Shown piece after piece: positions 16,927 to 24,317 of a stretch of 28,148 nucleotides of DNA. This DNA is from CAYXPR01 sp964467255 (GTDB lineage Bacteria > Pseudomonadota > Alphaproteobacteria > Rickettsiales > RGZB01). Under the pieces are notes generated by a model that ran no database searches, was not told the DNA's origin, and was given only the letters and a program-made list of their open reading frames with translations. The DNA lies in the NCBI GenBank assembly GCA_964467255.1, contig CAYXPR010000020.1, positions 1 through 28,148 on the forward strand, in the 5' to 3' direction. The position numbers were made by a program, and so were the translations under genes. Numbering within the stretch: position 1 is the first letter of the stretch; the number at the start of each line of letters is the position of its first letter.

Positions 16927-17487
16927 ATGGCGGCATCCAAACCAAAAACGAAAATGCAGCTGCCCGGTGATGTGCCGGAAGCCACACAATATGTGCAGGC
17001 GATACGGGTGAATCATGCCGGGGAATATGGCGCGCGCCGCATTTACGCGGGTCAGCTGGCTGTGCTAAAAGGCTCAAAACACGAAAATACGATTCGCCAT
17101 ATGGCAGAGCAGGAAGAAGCGCACCTTGCTTACTTTGATAAAGCGATGGCGGAACAGAAGATACGCCCCACAGCGCTGATGCCTGTGTGGCATGTGCTGG
17201 GATATGTGCTGGGTGCGGGCACGGCGCTGCTGGGTGAAAAAGCCGCTATGGCCTGCACGGTGGCGGTGGAAGAAGTGATTGATGAGCATTACCGCGAACA
17301 GCTTGAAGCGCTGCCGGAAAAAGAAAAAGCGTTGAAAGCAAAAATCAAACAATTCCGTGCTGAAGAATTAGAGCATCGTGACATCGGCATTGCCAATGAT
17401 GCGTATGCAGCGCCCGGCTATCCGGCACTTTCTGCCGCCATTAAAACCGGTAGTCGCTTGGCAATCTGGCTTTCCAAAAAAATCTAA
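16927..17487 (+). CDS. coq7: demethoxyubiquinone hydroxylase Coq7
   Basis: 186 aa from ATG 16927, 4 bases after the dsbB stop; a longer in-frame start would run back into dsbB. A di-iron carboxylate monooxygenase that adds the last ring hydroxyl in ubiquinone synthesis. The iron ligands are visible as Glu33 (VNHAGEYGA), Glu63/His66 (EQEEAHL), a Glu in VEEVIDEHY, and Glu147/His150 (EELEH). Alphaproteobacteria commonly use Coq7 in place of UbiF. Its stop is 3 bases from the convergent rsmD stop, so no terminator separates the two transcripts. Confidence 0.95.
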   Translation: MAASKPKTKMQLPGDVPEATQYVQAIRVNHAGEYGARRIYAGQLAVLKGSKHENTIRHMAEQEEAHLAYFDKAMAEQKIRPTALMPVWHVLGYVLGAGTALLGEKAAMACTVAVEEVIDEHYREQLEALPEKEKALKAKIKQFRAEELEHRDIGIANDAYAAPGYPALSAAIKTGSRLAIWLSKKI

Positions 17488-17490
17488 AAC

Positions 17491-18081
17491 CTATTCCCGA
17501 TATTGCAGGATGCTGATGCGGGTAACGTTATACTCACGCGTATCCACCAGATAGAATTTTTCGGGGATGGTAAGGTCTTCTTTCTTGGCATGTTCCACCA
17601 ACACCACCGCACCATGCTCCAGCCAGCCTTGGTCGCGCAGGCTTTCTAAAGCCTTGGGTGCTAAATTTTTATTGTATGGCGGATCCACAAAGGCCAGCCC
17701 ATGCTTCATGGGTGCGCGCGGTAGGCGGGTGGAATCGCTGCGGATAAATTGCGCATGCGACTGTTCACCGAAATGCTCTACGTTGCGCCGCGTGATGGCG
17801 AGGATTTTGGAATCCTGATCCACAAATGTAACATGTTCCACGCCGCGCGACATGGCCTCAAGACCCAACGCTCCTGTGCCGCAGAAAATATCGACGGCCT
17901 TGCGGCCTTCGAGCACACTTGGATTATCATCGCGTACAAAATCTTCCTGCTTCATGAATTTGCCATGCACGAGCAGGTTGAAAATGGCTTCGCGCACGCG
18001 GCTGGATGTCGGGCGCAGATTTTTATCCGGCTTGGACTCAATATTCCGGCCACGGTATTTTCCGGCGGTAACTTTCATCAT
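17491..18081 (-). CDS. rsmD: 16S rRNA (guanine-N2)-methyltransferase RsmD
   Basis: 196 aa. It methylates G966 (E. coli numbering) of 16S rRNA in the 30S subunit using S-adenosylmethionine. The N-terminal VTAGKYRGRNI and LRPTSSRVREAIFN motifs are diagnostic. The cofactor-binding stretch is VDIFCGTGALGLEAMSRG and the catalytic motif is DPPYN (133-137). The start ATG overlaps the stop of the pseudouridine synthase gene by 4 bases; a second ATG follows immediately. It is the last gene of the MarR-led operon. Confidence 0.95.
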   Translation of the reverse strand: MMKVTAGKYRGRNIESKPDKNLRPTSSRVREAIFNLLVHGKFMKQEDFVRDDNPSVLEGRKAVDIFCGTGALGLEAMSRGVEHVTFVDQDSKILAITRRNVEHFGEQSHAQFIRSDSTRLPRAPMKHGLAFVDPPYNKNLAPKALESLRDQGWLEHGAVVLVEHAKKEDLTIPEKFYLVDTREYNVTRISILQYRE

Positions 18082-18830
18082 ACAGATTCCCCCATTAATT
18101 CACCAAGCTGCGCTTTCATGACGTGCGCGGGCACTTCGCTCACCTCACCTTCTTTGAGTTGCCCTAGCTGAAAGGGGCCATAGGCCACACGAATCAGCCG
18201 GCTCACTTCCAAACTTAAATGGCGGCAAATGTTGCGTACTTCGCGGTTCTTGCCTTCGCTGATGGCAAGGTTCAGCCAGTGATTTCTGCCCGCGCCTTGG
18301 TGGTCCATCACCGCTTCAATGGGGCCATATTTTACATATTCATCGGTTTTCGGGTCGCGGATGCTGGCGCCGTTTTTTAGCTTTTCTAGTTTTTCTTCCG
18401 GCACGGTACCGTACACACGCACGCGGTAGCGGCGCATCCATCCGGTTTTCGGGCTTTCAAGCTGATGCGCGAGTTCGCCGCTATTGGTTAAGAGCAGCAA
18501 ACCTTCGGTATTATAATCAAGACGGCCAATCGAAATGACGCGGCCCATTTCCGGCGGCAGCATTTCAAATACGGTTTTGCGACCCTCAGGGTCGCGGTGC
18601 GTTGTCATCACCCCCGCAGGCTTATGGAACAACCACAGCCGCGCGGTTTCTGAATGTTTAAGGGGCTTACCATCCACCACAATCGCATTGCTGTTGCTAA
18701 CGTTAAGGGCAGGGGAGTCGATGATTTTTCCATCGACACTCACACGGCCTTCGGCAATCCACCGCTCGGCATCGCGGCGGGAACAAAGCCCTGCGCGTGC
18801 GATGACTTTTGCGATGCGGTCTCCTTCCAT
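18078..18830 (-). CDS. rluB: RsuA/RluB-family rRNA pseudouridine synthase
   Basis: 250 aa from ATG 18830; a TTG at 18860 is possible but lies inside the preceding gene, and AAGGGA precedes the ATG. The N-terminal S4 RNA-binding domain (DRIAKVIARAGLCSRRDAERWI...GRVSVDG) is followed by the synthase domain, with the catalytic Asp105 in IGRLDYNTEGLLLLTNSG. The family converts uridine to pseudouridine in rRNA; RluB acts on 23S rRNA, RsuA on 16S. I favour RluB by overall pattern but cannot exclude a relative. The start sits 4 bases after the amidotransferase stop, and its stop overlaps rsmD, pairing two rRNA modification enzymes. Confidence 0.88.
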   Translation of the reverse strand: MEGDRIAKVIARAGLCSRRDAERWIAEGRVSVDGKIIDSPALNVSNSNAIVVDGKPLKHSETARLWLFHKPAGVMTTHRDPEGRKTVFEMLPPEMGRVISIGRLDYNTEGLLLLTNSGELAHQLESPKTGWMRRYRVRVYGTVPEEKLEKLKNGASIRDPKTDEYVKYGPIEAVMDHQGAGRNHWLNLAISEGKNREVRNICRHLSLEVSRLIRVAYGPFQLGQLKEGEVSEVPAHVMKAQLGELMGESV

Positions 18831-18834
18831 GGGG

Positions 18835-19554
18835 CTACATTCCCTTCCGGCAGGCGGCAATAAATGCCTCTACAATTTTGCCATCGGCGGAATCCACCTC
18901 ATATTCCGGATGCCATTCTACGCCAAGGCAGAAAGGATGTTGCGTGTATTCAATACCTTCAATCACGCCATCCGGTGCATGGCAATTCACCACCACGCCT
19001 GCGCCAGTTTTTTCGACCGCCTGGTGATGCGAGGTATTCACCGACATTTTCGTTTTGCCCACAATGCGATGCAGCAGCGTGCCTTCTTTTACTGCGATGT
19101 CATGACCTGCTTGCGTGCGCGGCGTTTTCTGCTCGTGCTCCAGTGCGTTAGGAATGCTGTCGGGAATATGTTGCAGCAGTGTGCCGCCGAGAATAACGTT
19201 AATGAGCTGTTCACCGCCACAAATGCCGAGGATGGGAATTTTTTTCTCCAGCGCTTTTTTCGTGATGGCGAATTCAAACTCTGTGCGCCGTGCTTTAGGC
19301 GCAGTTTTATCGTGCTTTTCCTGCACACCATAATGTTCGGGGCTGATGTCGAAATGCCCACCGGTGATGAGCAGGCCATTGATGGTTGCGATGTAGCTAT
19401 CCGCACATTCCGGTTCATGCGGCAGTGCCATCGGCGCTCCACCGAATTTTGCGACTACGCCAAAATAATTCTGGCGCAGCGCATACCACGGCATGGGCGA
19501 CCAGCCGCCTGCAGCCTCAGAATCCAGCGTGACACCGATGACGGGGCGCTTCAT
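18835..19554 (-). CDS. class I glutamine amidotransferase-like hydrolase (peptidase C26, PuuD-like)
   Basis: 239 aa. The fold is that of gamma-glutamyl-gamma-aminobutyrate hydrolases (C26). The substrate loop LLITGGHFDISPEHYG is followed by the nucleophile Cys112 in LGICGGEQLINV and the His215/Glu217 pair in GVEWHPEYE. There is no synthase domain, so it probably hydrolyses a gamma-glutamyl compound in the cytosol. The true substrate is unknown; no other putrescine-degradation gene is nearby. The ATG overlaps the stop of the MarR gene by one base (TAATG), so it is the first gene controlled together with that regulator. Confidence 0.85.
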   Translation of the reverse strand: MKRPVIGVTLDSEAAGGWSPMPWYALRQNYFGVVAKFGGAPMALPHEPECADSYIATINGLLITGGHFDISPEHYGVQEKHDKTAPKARRTEFEFAITKKALEKKIPILGICGGEQLINVILGGTLLQHIPDSIPNALEHEQKTPRTQAGHDIAVKEGTLLHRIVGKTKMSVNTSHHQAVEKTGAGVVVNCHAPDGVIEGIEYTQHPFCLGVEWHPEYEVDSADGKIVEAFIAACRKGM

Positions 19555-19946
19555 TAATCAATCTCCATCAGGCGGTTTAAAATGCTTTCGCTGAAGCCGG
19601 AGAGGAAGCCAAAGCCTTTTTCCGTTGGCTCGATGAAAACGTTACGGCGGTCGCTTTCGTCTTTACGGCGCTGAATTAAATCTTCATTCGCCAGCGCATC
19701 AAGCGCGCGGCACACCGCAGGCTTGGAGACGTTCAGATATTCGGCAAGACCGCGCACGGTGTGCGGTGTATTTTCGAGATAAACCGTTAGCAAAAGCGCC
19801 ATCTGGCGGGCGGAAAGGTCGTAGGAACTGTGGCGCACGCCATCGAGCAGTACATGGTGCCAGAGCAGCAGGCCCTCGCGGTTTCCGGGGCTGCTTAGGC
19901 GCTTGGCGTCAGCGGAGAGGGTGGCGGTTTTTTCCATCATCAACAT
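19554..19946 (-). CDS. MarR-family transcriptional regulator
   Basis: 130 aa from ATG 19946 (further ATGs at 19940 and 19937; a TTG at 19949 is also in frame). The winged helix-turn-helix is plain: LSARQMALLLTVYLE, HTVRGLAEYLNVSKPAVCRALDALANEDLIQRRKDESDRRNVFIEPTEKG, with the recognition helix around SKPAVCRALDAL and the wing DESDRRN. MarR proteins are dimers that usually repress their own promoter until a small ligand is bound. Its promoter and a perfect inverted repeat lie directly upstream. It leads an operon with the C26 hydrolase, an RluB-type enzyme and rsmD. No ribosome site is evident and the leader seems very short. Confidence 0.88.
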   Translation of the reverse strand: MLMMEKTATLSADAKRLSSPGNREGLLLWHHVLLDGVRHSSYDLSARQMALLLTVYLENTPHTVRGLAEYLNVSKPAVCRALDALANEDLIQRRKDESDRRNVFIEPTEKGFGFLSGFSESILNRLMEID

Positions 19947-19951
19947 CAATT

Positions 19952-19967
19952 ATTCCGATTGCGGAAT
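19952..19967. promoter_or_regulatory. probable MarR operator (inverted repeat)
   Basis: ATTCCG-ATTG-CGGAAT is a perfect 6-bp inverted repeat with a 4-base spacer. It overlaps the last bases of the -10 box and covers the predicted start site, 6 bases upstream of the MarR ATG. Position and symmetry fit autorepression; binding itself is inferred. Confidence 0.55.
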
Positions 19968-19994
19968 GATAGGGGATGGCGCCGCGGGCGTCAA
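19966..19994 (-). promoter_or_regulatory. promoter of the marR-C26-rluB-rsmD operon
   Basis: On the minus strand TTGACG (19989-19994) and TATCAT (19966-19971) are separated by exactly 17 bases. The predicted start near 19959 leaves a leader of only about 13 bases to ATG 19946. Confidence 0.65.
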
Positions 19995-20024
19995 TAACCG
20001 AAGGGTAAAATATAAAAGATTTTT

Positions 20025-21587
20025 TTAATGGCGGAAATGGCGCTTGCCGGTGAAGACCATTGTCATGCCGCGTTCATCGGCGGCTGCGACGACTTCTTCA
20101 TCGCGGATGGAGCCGCCCGGCTGAATTACGCTGCCGACGCCCGCTTTATGAGCGGCGATCACGCCATCGGCAAACGGGAAAAATGCATCCGATGCAACAG
20201 TGTAGAGCGCTTTCTTTTTAGAGGCGGATTTTTTCTCAGCCAGTTTTCCTCCGGCAATATTTACCGAATCAATCCGGCTCATTTGTCCCGCGCCGATGCC
20301 GACGGAGCATAAATCTTTGGTAATCACGATGGCATTCGACTTCACGTGCTTGCATACGCGGAAGGCAAACAGCATCTCTTCAATCTCGGCTTTGGTCGGC
20401 TTGCGTTTAGTGACAACCTGCAAATCTTTTTCCGTGATGGTGAGGTGGTCGCGCTCCTGCACCAGCAAGCCGCCCGTGATGGTTTTTACCTGTAGGGCTT
20501 TGCGGTTGCGCTTCGGTAGGCTGCCGGTGAGCAGCACGCGCAGATTCTTTTTCTTCGCGAAAATATCTTTGGCTTCTTTCGAGGCATCCGGCGCAATAAT
20601 CACTTCCACGAACAATTTGGCGATTTCTTCTGCCGTGGCTTTATCGATAGTGCCGTTTAAAGCAATAATAGAGCCATAAGCACTGACGGGGTCGCAGGCG
20701 AGGGCTTTGTTATAGGCATCGAGCAGGTTTTTACCACAGGCCACGCCGCACGGATTCGCATGTTTGATGATGGCAACAGCAGGCTGGGTGAATTCATTCA
20801 CCAAATCATAGGCGGCATCACCATCGCTGATGTTATTGTAGGAAAGTTCTTTGCCCTGAAGCTGCTGCGCGGTGGCAATGCCGGGAAGCCCCGTGCCATC
20901 TAAGTAGAGCGCCGCGCTCTGGTGCGGATTTTCACCGTAGCGCAGCACTTGTGCACGCGTGGCGGTGACGATGAGGTTATCGGGATATTCTTCTTTTTGT
21001 TGTGCGGCAAACCATGTGCTGATAGCAGCGTCATAGCTGGCGGTGCGCGCAAAAGCGGTGGCCGCCAAACGCTGGCGAAGCGCAAGCGTGGTCGTGCCTT
21101 TTTGCTTTTTCATTTCATCCATCACGGATTTGTAATCTGCTGGATTGACGATAACCACCACATCTTCATGGTTTTTTGCGGCTGAGCGAATCATGGAAGG
21201 GCCGCCGATATCGATGTTTTCAATGCACTCGCCGAACTTAGCACCCTTTTTAACTGTGGCTTCGAAGGGGTAGAGATTGACCACCACCATGTCGATGCCG
21301 CCGATATCATGCTTCTTCATCGCAGCCACATGCTGCTTGTTGCTGCGGCGGGCGAGAATACCGCCATGCACTGCCGGATGCAGCGTTTTGACGCGGCCAT
21401 CCATAATTTCAGGGAAGCCTGTGTGTTCAGACACATCTACCACCGTAAGCCCTGCGGCGCGGAGCGCCTTTGCCGTGCCGCCCGTGGAAAGCAGCCTTAC
21501 GCCTTGCTTGGCCAGAAACATCGCAAACTCTTCTAAACCCGTTTTATCAGAAACGGAAAGAAGGGCGGTTTTAACATGGTGCTGCAT
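20025..21587 (-). CDS. purH: bifunctional AICAR transformylase / IMP cyclohydrolase
   Basis: 520 aa, full length. It performs the last two steps of de novo IMP synthesis. The N-terminal cyclohydrolase domain (MGS-like) has LLSVSDKTGLEEFA, LLSTGGTAKALRAAG, FPEIMDGRVKTLHPAVHGGIL and GGPSMIRSAAKNH. The C-terminal transformylase has RYGENPHQSAALY, the catalytic Lys275-His276 in IKHANPCGVA, and ends IRDEEVVAAADERGMTMVFTGKRHFRH, as usual. It is divergent from the HIT gene across 118 bases. About 80 bases separate its stop from the MarR start, and the MarR operon has its own promoter there. Confidence 0.98.
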   Translation of the reverse strand: MQHHVKTALLSVSDKTGLEEFAMFLAKQGVRLLSTGGTAKALRAAGLTVVDVSEHTGFPEIMDGRVKTLHPAVHGGILARRSNKQHVAAMKKHDIGGIDMVVVNLYPFEATVKKGAKFGECIENIDIGGPSMIRSAAKNHEDVVVIVNPADYKSVMDEMKKQKGTTTLALRQRLAATAFARTASYDAAISTWFAAQQKEEYPDNLIVTATRAQVLRYGENPHQSAALYLDGTGLPGIATAQQLQGKELSYNNISDGDAAYDLVNEFTQPAVAIIKHANPCGVACGKNLLDAYNKALACDPVSAYGSIIALNGTIDKATAEEIAKLFVEVIIAPDASKEAKDIFAKKKNLRVLLTGSLPKRNRKALQVKTITGGLLVQERDHLTITEKDLQVVTKRKPTKAEIEEMLFAFRVCKHVKSNAIVITKDLCSVGIGAGQMSRIDSVNIAGGKLAEKKSASKKKALYTVASDAFFPFADGVIAAHKAGVGSVIQPGGSIRDEEVVAAADERGMTMVFTGKRHFRH

Positions 21588-21705
21588 GGAATGCTCCGCG
21601 GCTTGCGTTTATCGGGGTTTACGGTTAAGGCTAGGTGGCTCTCTTTTATTGCCAAGCAGGCAGCAAAACAAGTAAAAAAAGCAAGGATAGCAAGGAGCCC
21701 GCGCC

Positions 21706-22077
21706 ATGTATGACAAAAACAACATTTTTGCCCGCATCTTAAGGGGTGAAATTCCGGCCAAGAAAGCCTACGAAGATGAAGCGGTGCTGGCATTTCATGA
21801 TATTGCCCCTGCTGCCCCCGTACATGTGCTGGTCATTCCCAAAGGAGGGTACGTATCATTTGATGACTTTGCGGCGAAAGCCAGTCCTGCCGTCGTTAGC
21901 GAATTTTTTGGCAAGGTGAGGGCGATTGCGGGCGCGTTGGGGGTGGATAAAACGGGCTACCGCCTGATTACCAACCACGGTGCAGATGCTTCACAGAGCG
22001 TGCCGCATTTCCATGTGCATATTCTGGGCGGCCGCCCCCTAGGCGGGTTGTTACCCGGCGACCCGCTAAACCGCTAG
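21706..22077 (+). CDS. HIT-family (HinT-like) nucleotide-binding hydrolase
   Basis: 123 aa cytosolic protein. The N-terminal MYDKNNIFARILRGEIPAKKAYEDE and the catalytic histidine triad HFHVHILGG near the C-terminus are diagnostic of the HinT branch of the HIT superfamily, which hydrolyses AMP-linked phosphoramidates. The ending GGLLPGDPLNR departs slightly from the usual short HinT tail. A clear AAGGAG lies about 10 bases before the ATG. A structured 78-base gap separates it from the DprE1-like gene, so co-transcription is possible but not certain. Confidence 0.93.
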   Translation: MYDKNNIFARILRGEIPAKKAYEDEAVLAFHDIAPAAPVHVLVIPKGGYVSFDDFAAKASPAVVSEFFGKVRAIAGALGVDKTGYRLITNHGADASQSVPHFHVHILGGRPLGGLLPGDPLNR

Positions 22078-22087
22078 GCTGATAAGT

Positions 22088-22129
22088 AGAAAATACAGTT
22101 GTTTCGGGGCAGGTTTAGCCCTATTTTCT
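22088..22129 (+). promoter_or_regulatory. stem-loop between the HIT and DprE1-like genes
   Basis: Outer arms AGAAAATA (22088-22095) and TATTTTCT (22122-22129) pair perfectly. Inside, GGGC (22107-22110) and GCCC (22118-22121) pair directly adjacent to the 3' outer arm, with an 11-base bulge on the 5' side and a 7-base loop. It ends 26 bases before the TTG start of the next gene. There is no U-run after the stem, so a terminator is doubtful; a translational or attenuation element is possible. Confidence 0.4.
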
Positions 22130-22155
22130 TCCAGTAGAACCGATAGGGGGCCTGA

Positions 22156-23514
22156 TTGCTACCGAAGAACCAGCGGCTTATTTCCGGATGGGGTAATTTC
22201 CCGAAGGTAAAGTGTACGCTTTACCGGCCTGAGAAAATCAGCGATGTGCCAGATGCGATGCATGAGTGCCATGCGGGCATGGTGGCACAAGGCATGGGCA
22301 AGTCGTATGGTGATGCGGCGCTGAATATGTCCGGCACCATTGTGACAGAGCGCCTCAGCCGCTTCCTGAAGTTTGACACAAAAACGGGTGTGATTCGCGC
22401 CGAGGCAGGCGTAACGCTGGCGGATATCATGCAGGTAGCCATTCCGAAAGGCTGGTTCCTGCCTGTCATTCCCGGCACCAAATACGCCACTGTGGGCGGG
22501 TGCTTTGCCTCAAACGTGCATGGAAAAAATGCGTATAAAGTGGGTGAGTTTGCTGCGCATGTGCAGGCGGTTTTGATTCGCCTTGCCAGTGGCAAAGCCG
22601 TGGAATGCACACCTAAAGAGCATGCTGATATTTTCTGGGCCACCGCAGGCGGCATGGGCATGACAGGCGTGATTGAAGAAGTGCAGCTGCAACTGATGCC
22701 GATTCGTTCGGCGCAGCTGGAAGTGGAAAAAATCCGTGTGCAGAATATTGACGACATGCTCGCACAATTTCGCCAGCATCACAAAAAAAATGCGGATTAC
22801 ATGGTGGGCTGGATTGACCATTTCGGCAAAGGTGAGGCGCTTGGGCGCGGCGTGTTTGAAGCGGCCTCGCATGTGAATGAAGCAAAACCAGAAACGCTTT
22901 CAAAATTTAAACTGCGCGCACCGGAATTTGACATGCCGTTTTATCTCCCCTCTTTTGTGCTGAATAAATACCTAATGGCATATTATAACCGCAGCCGTTT
23001 TAGCAGCGTGCCCAAAGAGCCGAAAAAAACCGTGATGGCGTTTGATGGTTTTTTCCACCCGCTGGATGCAATCGGCAAATGGAACAAGCTCTATGGCCGC
23101 CGTGGATTTTTGCAATACCAGTGCTTGGTGCCGGAAGGCAAACGCGTGGCGCAGAACCTGAAGCAGATACTGAGTATGATTCAGGAAAGTGGCCTTTTCT
23201 CATGCCTTGCGGTGATAAAATACCACGGTAAAAAAGAGGGCATGCTTTCGTTTTCGGACGAAGGTTTTAGCCTCGCGCTCGACTTTCCGAACACACCGAA
23301 AGTACATGCGTTGCTCGATGCGCTGGATACTTATCTGTGCACCATTGGTGGCAGGGTATATCTGGCAAAAGATGCACGCCTGAAACCAAATCATTTCGAA
23401 AAAATGTATCAGCACGCACTGCCACGCTGGCGCAAACTGCTCAAAGAAGTAGACCCTAAGGGAAAAATTCATTCCGCCATGTCGGAGCGGCTTGGGTTCA
23501 GGAAGGGCGCATGA
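22156..23514 (+). CDS. dprE1: DprE1-like FAD-dependent polyprenylphosphoryl-ribose oxidase
   Basis: 452 aa from TTG 22156 (GATAGGGGG just upstream). No ATG fits, and the family's early GWGN motif is at 11-14. In mycobacteria DprE1 oxidises decaprenylphosphoryl ribose to the 2-keto form. The FAD domain is visible as AQGMGKSYGDAALN (45-57), VIPGTKYATVGGCFASNVHGKN (104-125) and WATAGGMGMTGVI. The substrate domain ends VYLAKDARLKPNHFEKMYQ (401-419) and VDPKGKIHSAMSERLGF. In FSLALDFP, Ala374 aligns with the mycobacterial Cys (NICVDFP) hit by benzothiazinones. The next gene, a DprE2-like reductase, overlaps by 4 bases, which supports the assignment over a generic FAD oxidase. Confidence 0.85.
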   Translation: MLPKNQRLISGWGNFPKVKCTLYRPEKISDVPDAMHECHAGMVAQGMGKSYGDAALNMSGTIVTERLSRFLKFDTKTGVIRAEAGVTLADIMQVAIPKGWFLPVIPGTKYATVGGCFASNVHGKNAYKVGEFAAHVQAVLIRLASGKAVECTPKEHADIFWATAGGMGMTGVIEEVQLQLMPIRSAQLEVEKIRVQNIDDMLAQFRQHHKKNADYMVGWIDHFGKGEALGRGVFEAASHVNEAKPETLSKFKLRAPEFDMPFYLPSFVLNKYLMAYYNRSRFSSVPKEPKKTVMAFDGFFHPLDAIGKWNKLYGRRGFLQYQCLVPEGKRVAQNLKQILSMIQESGLFSCLAVIKYHGKKEGMLSFSDEGFSLALDFPNTPKVHALLDALDTYLCTIGGRVYLAKDARLKPNHFEKMYQHALPRWRKLLKEVDPKGKIHSAMSERLGFRKGA

Positions 23515-24317
23515 ACTGGAAGAAATACATCCAGCGACTTAATATTAAAAAAGCGACCCGCCGGAAAGCCGCGCCGCAGAAAAAGCGTGCGGCGATTGTG
23601 GGCGCGACGTCGTCTCTTGCGTATAGCATCGCGCATCAACTGGCAGCGAAGGGCCAGCATCTGGTGCTGGTGGGGCGCAATAAAAAGGAACTGGAGCGCC
23701 TGAAGAGTGACATCATCATCCGCTACGGGGTGGAGGTTTCCACGGTGCAGATTGATTTGGCAGAAGCACGGCAGGATGTTGGAAAAATTTTAGAACAAAT
23801 GATTAAATCATCACGACCCGTAGACACGCTGTACATGGTGGCGGGCGATTTGGGCGATACGGGTTATCAGGAGCGCCCCGAAAACATTGAAAAAGTGATG
23901 CGCGTGAATTACACCACGCCAGCAAAGCTGTTAGCAGCGGCGGCAGAAATAATGGTGGATCAGGAACATGGTGGTGTGGTGGTGGTCGTGTCTTCTGCCG
24001 CGGGAGATAGGGGTCGCCAGAGTAATTATGTGTATGGCAGTGCTAAAGCGGCGCTCACGACGTTTGCCTCTGGGCTCAGGAATAAATTTTTCAAACGCGG
24101 CGTGCATGTGGTAACGATTAAGCCCGGCTTTATTGATACGCCGATGACATATGGCATGAACAGCCCACTGACGGCTTCAAGAGAAGAGGTGGCGCGTGCT
24201 ATTATTCGTGCCGCTAGCAAAAAGAAAGATGTCGCCTATGTGCCGTTCCGCTGGCAAATTATTATGGGGATTATCTGCCATATTCCCGAATGGATATTCA
24301 AACGATTGAGCCTGTAG
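23511..24317 (+). CDS. dprE2: DprE2-like short-chain dehydrogenase (keto-arabinose reductase)
   Basis: 268 aa short-chain dehydrogenase. A basic N-terminal extension precedes the Rossmann motif AIVGATSSLAYSIAHQLA (28-45), followed by VLVGRN, a DTLYMVAGDLGD segment, SSAAGD (161-166) and the catalytic Tyr175/Lys179 (YVYGSAK). The C-terminus is hydrophobic (IIMGIICHIPEWIFKRL), as in DprE2 homologues that act on lipid-linked substrate at the membrane. In mycobacteria DprE2 uses NAD(P)H to reduce the keto intermediate to decaprenylphosphoryl arabinose. Its start overlaps the DprE1-like stop (ATGA), and the prenyltransferase begins on the base after its stop. Confidence 0.82.
   Translation: MNWKKYIQRLNIKKATRRKAAPQKKRAAIVGATSSLAYSIAHQLAAKGQHLVLVGRNKKELERLKSDIIIRYGVEVSTVQIDLAEARQDVGKILEQMIKSSRPVDTLYMVAGDLGDTGYQERPENIEKVMRVNYTTPAKLLAAAAEIMVDQEHGGVVVVVSSAAGDRGRQSNYVYGSAKAALTTFASGLRNKFFKRGVHVVTIKPGFIDTPMTYGMNSPLTASREEVARAIIRAASKKKDVAYVPFRWQIIMGIICHIPEWIFKRLSL

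Noticed and set aside
18831..18860. TTG at 18860 as start of the pseudouridine synthase
   Set aside because: It adds ten residues before the S4 domain that look unrelated; ATG 18830 just after the preceding stop is more natural.
23275..23280. Reading the DprE1-like protein as a generic sugar-lactone oxidase
   Set aside because: The coupled DprE2-like, UbiA-type and GtrA genes and the GWGN and AKDAR motifs favour DprE1.
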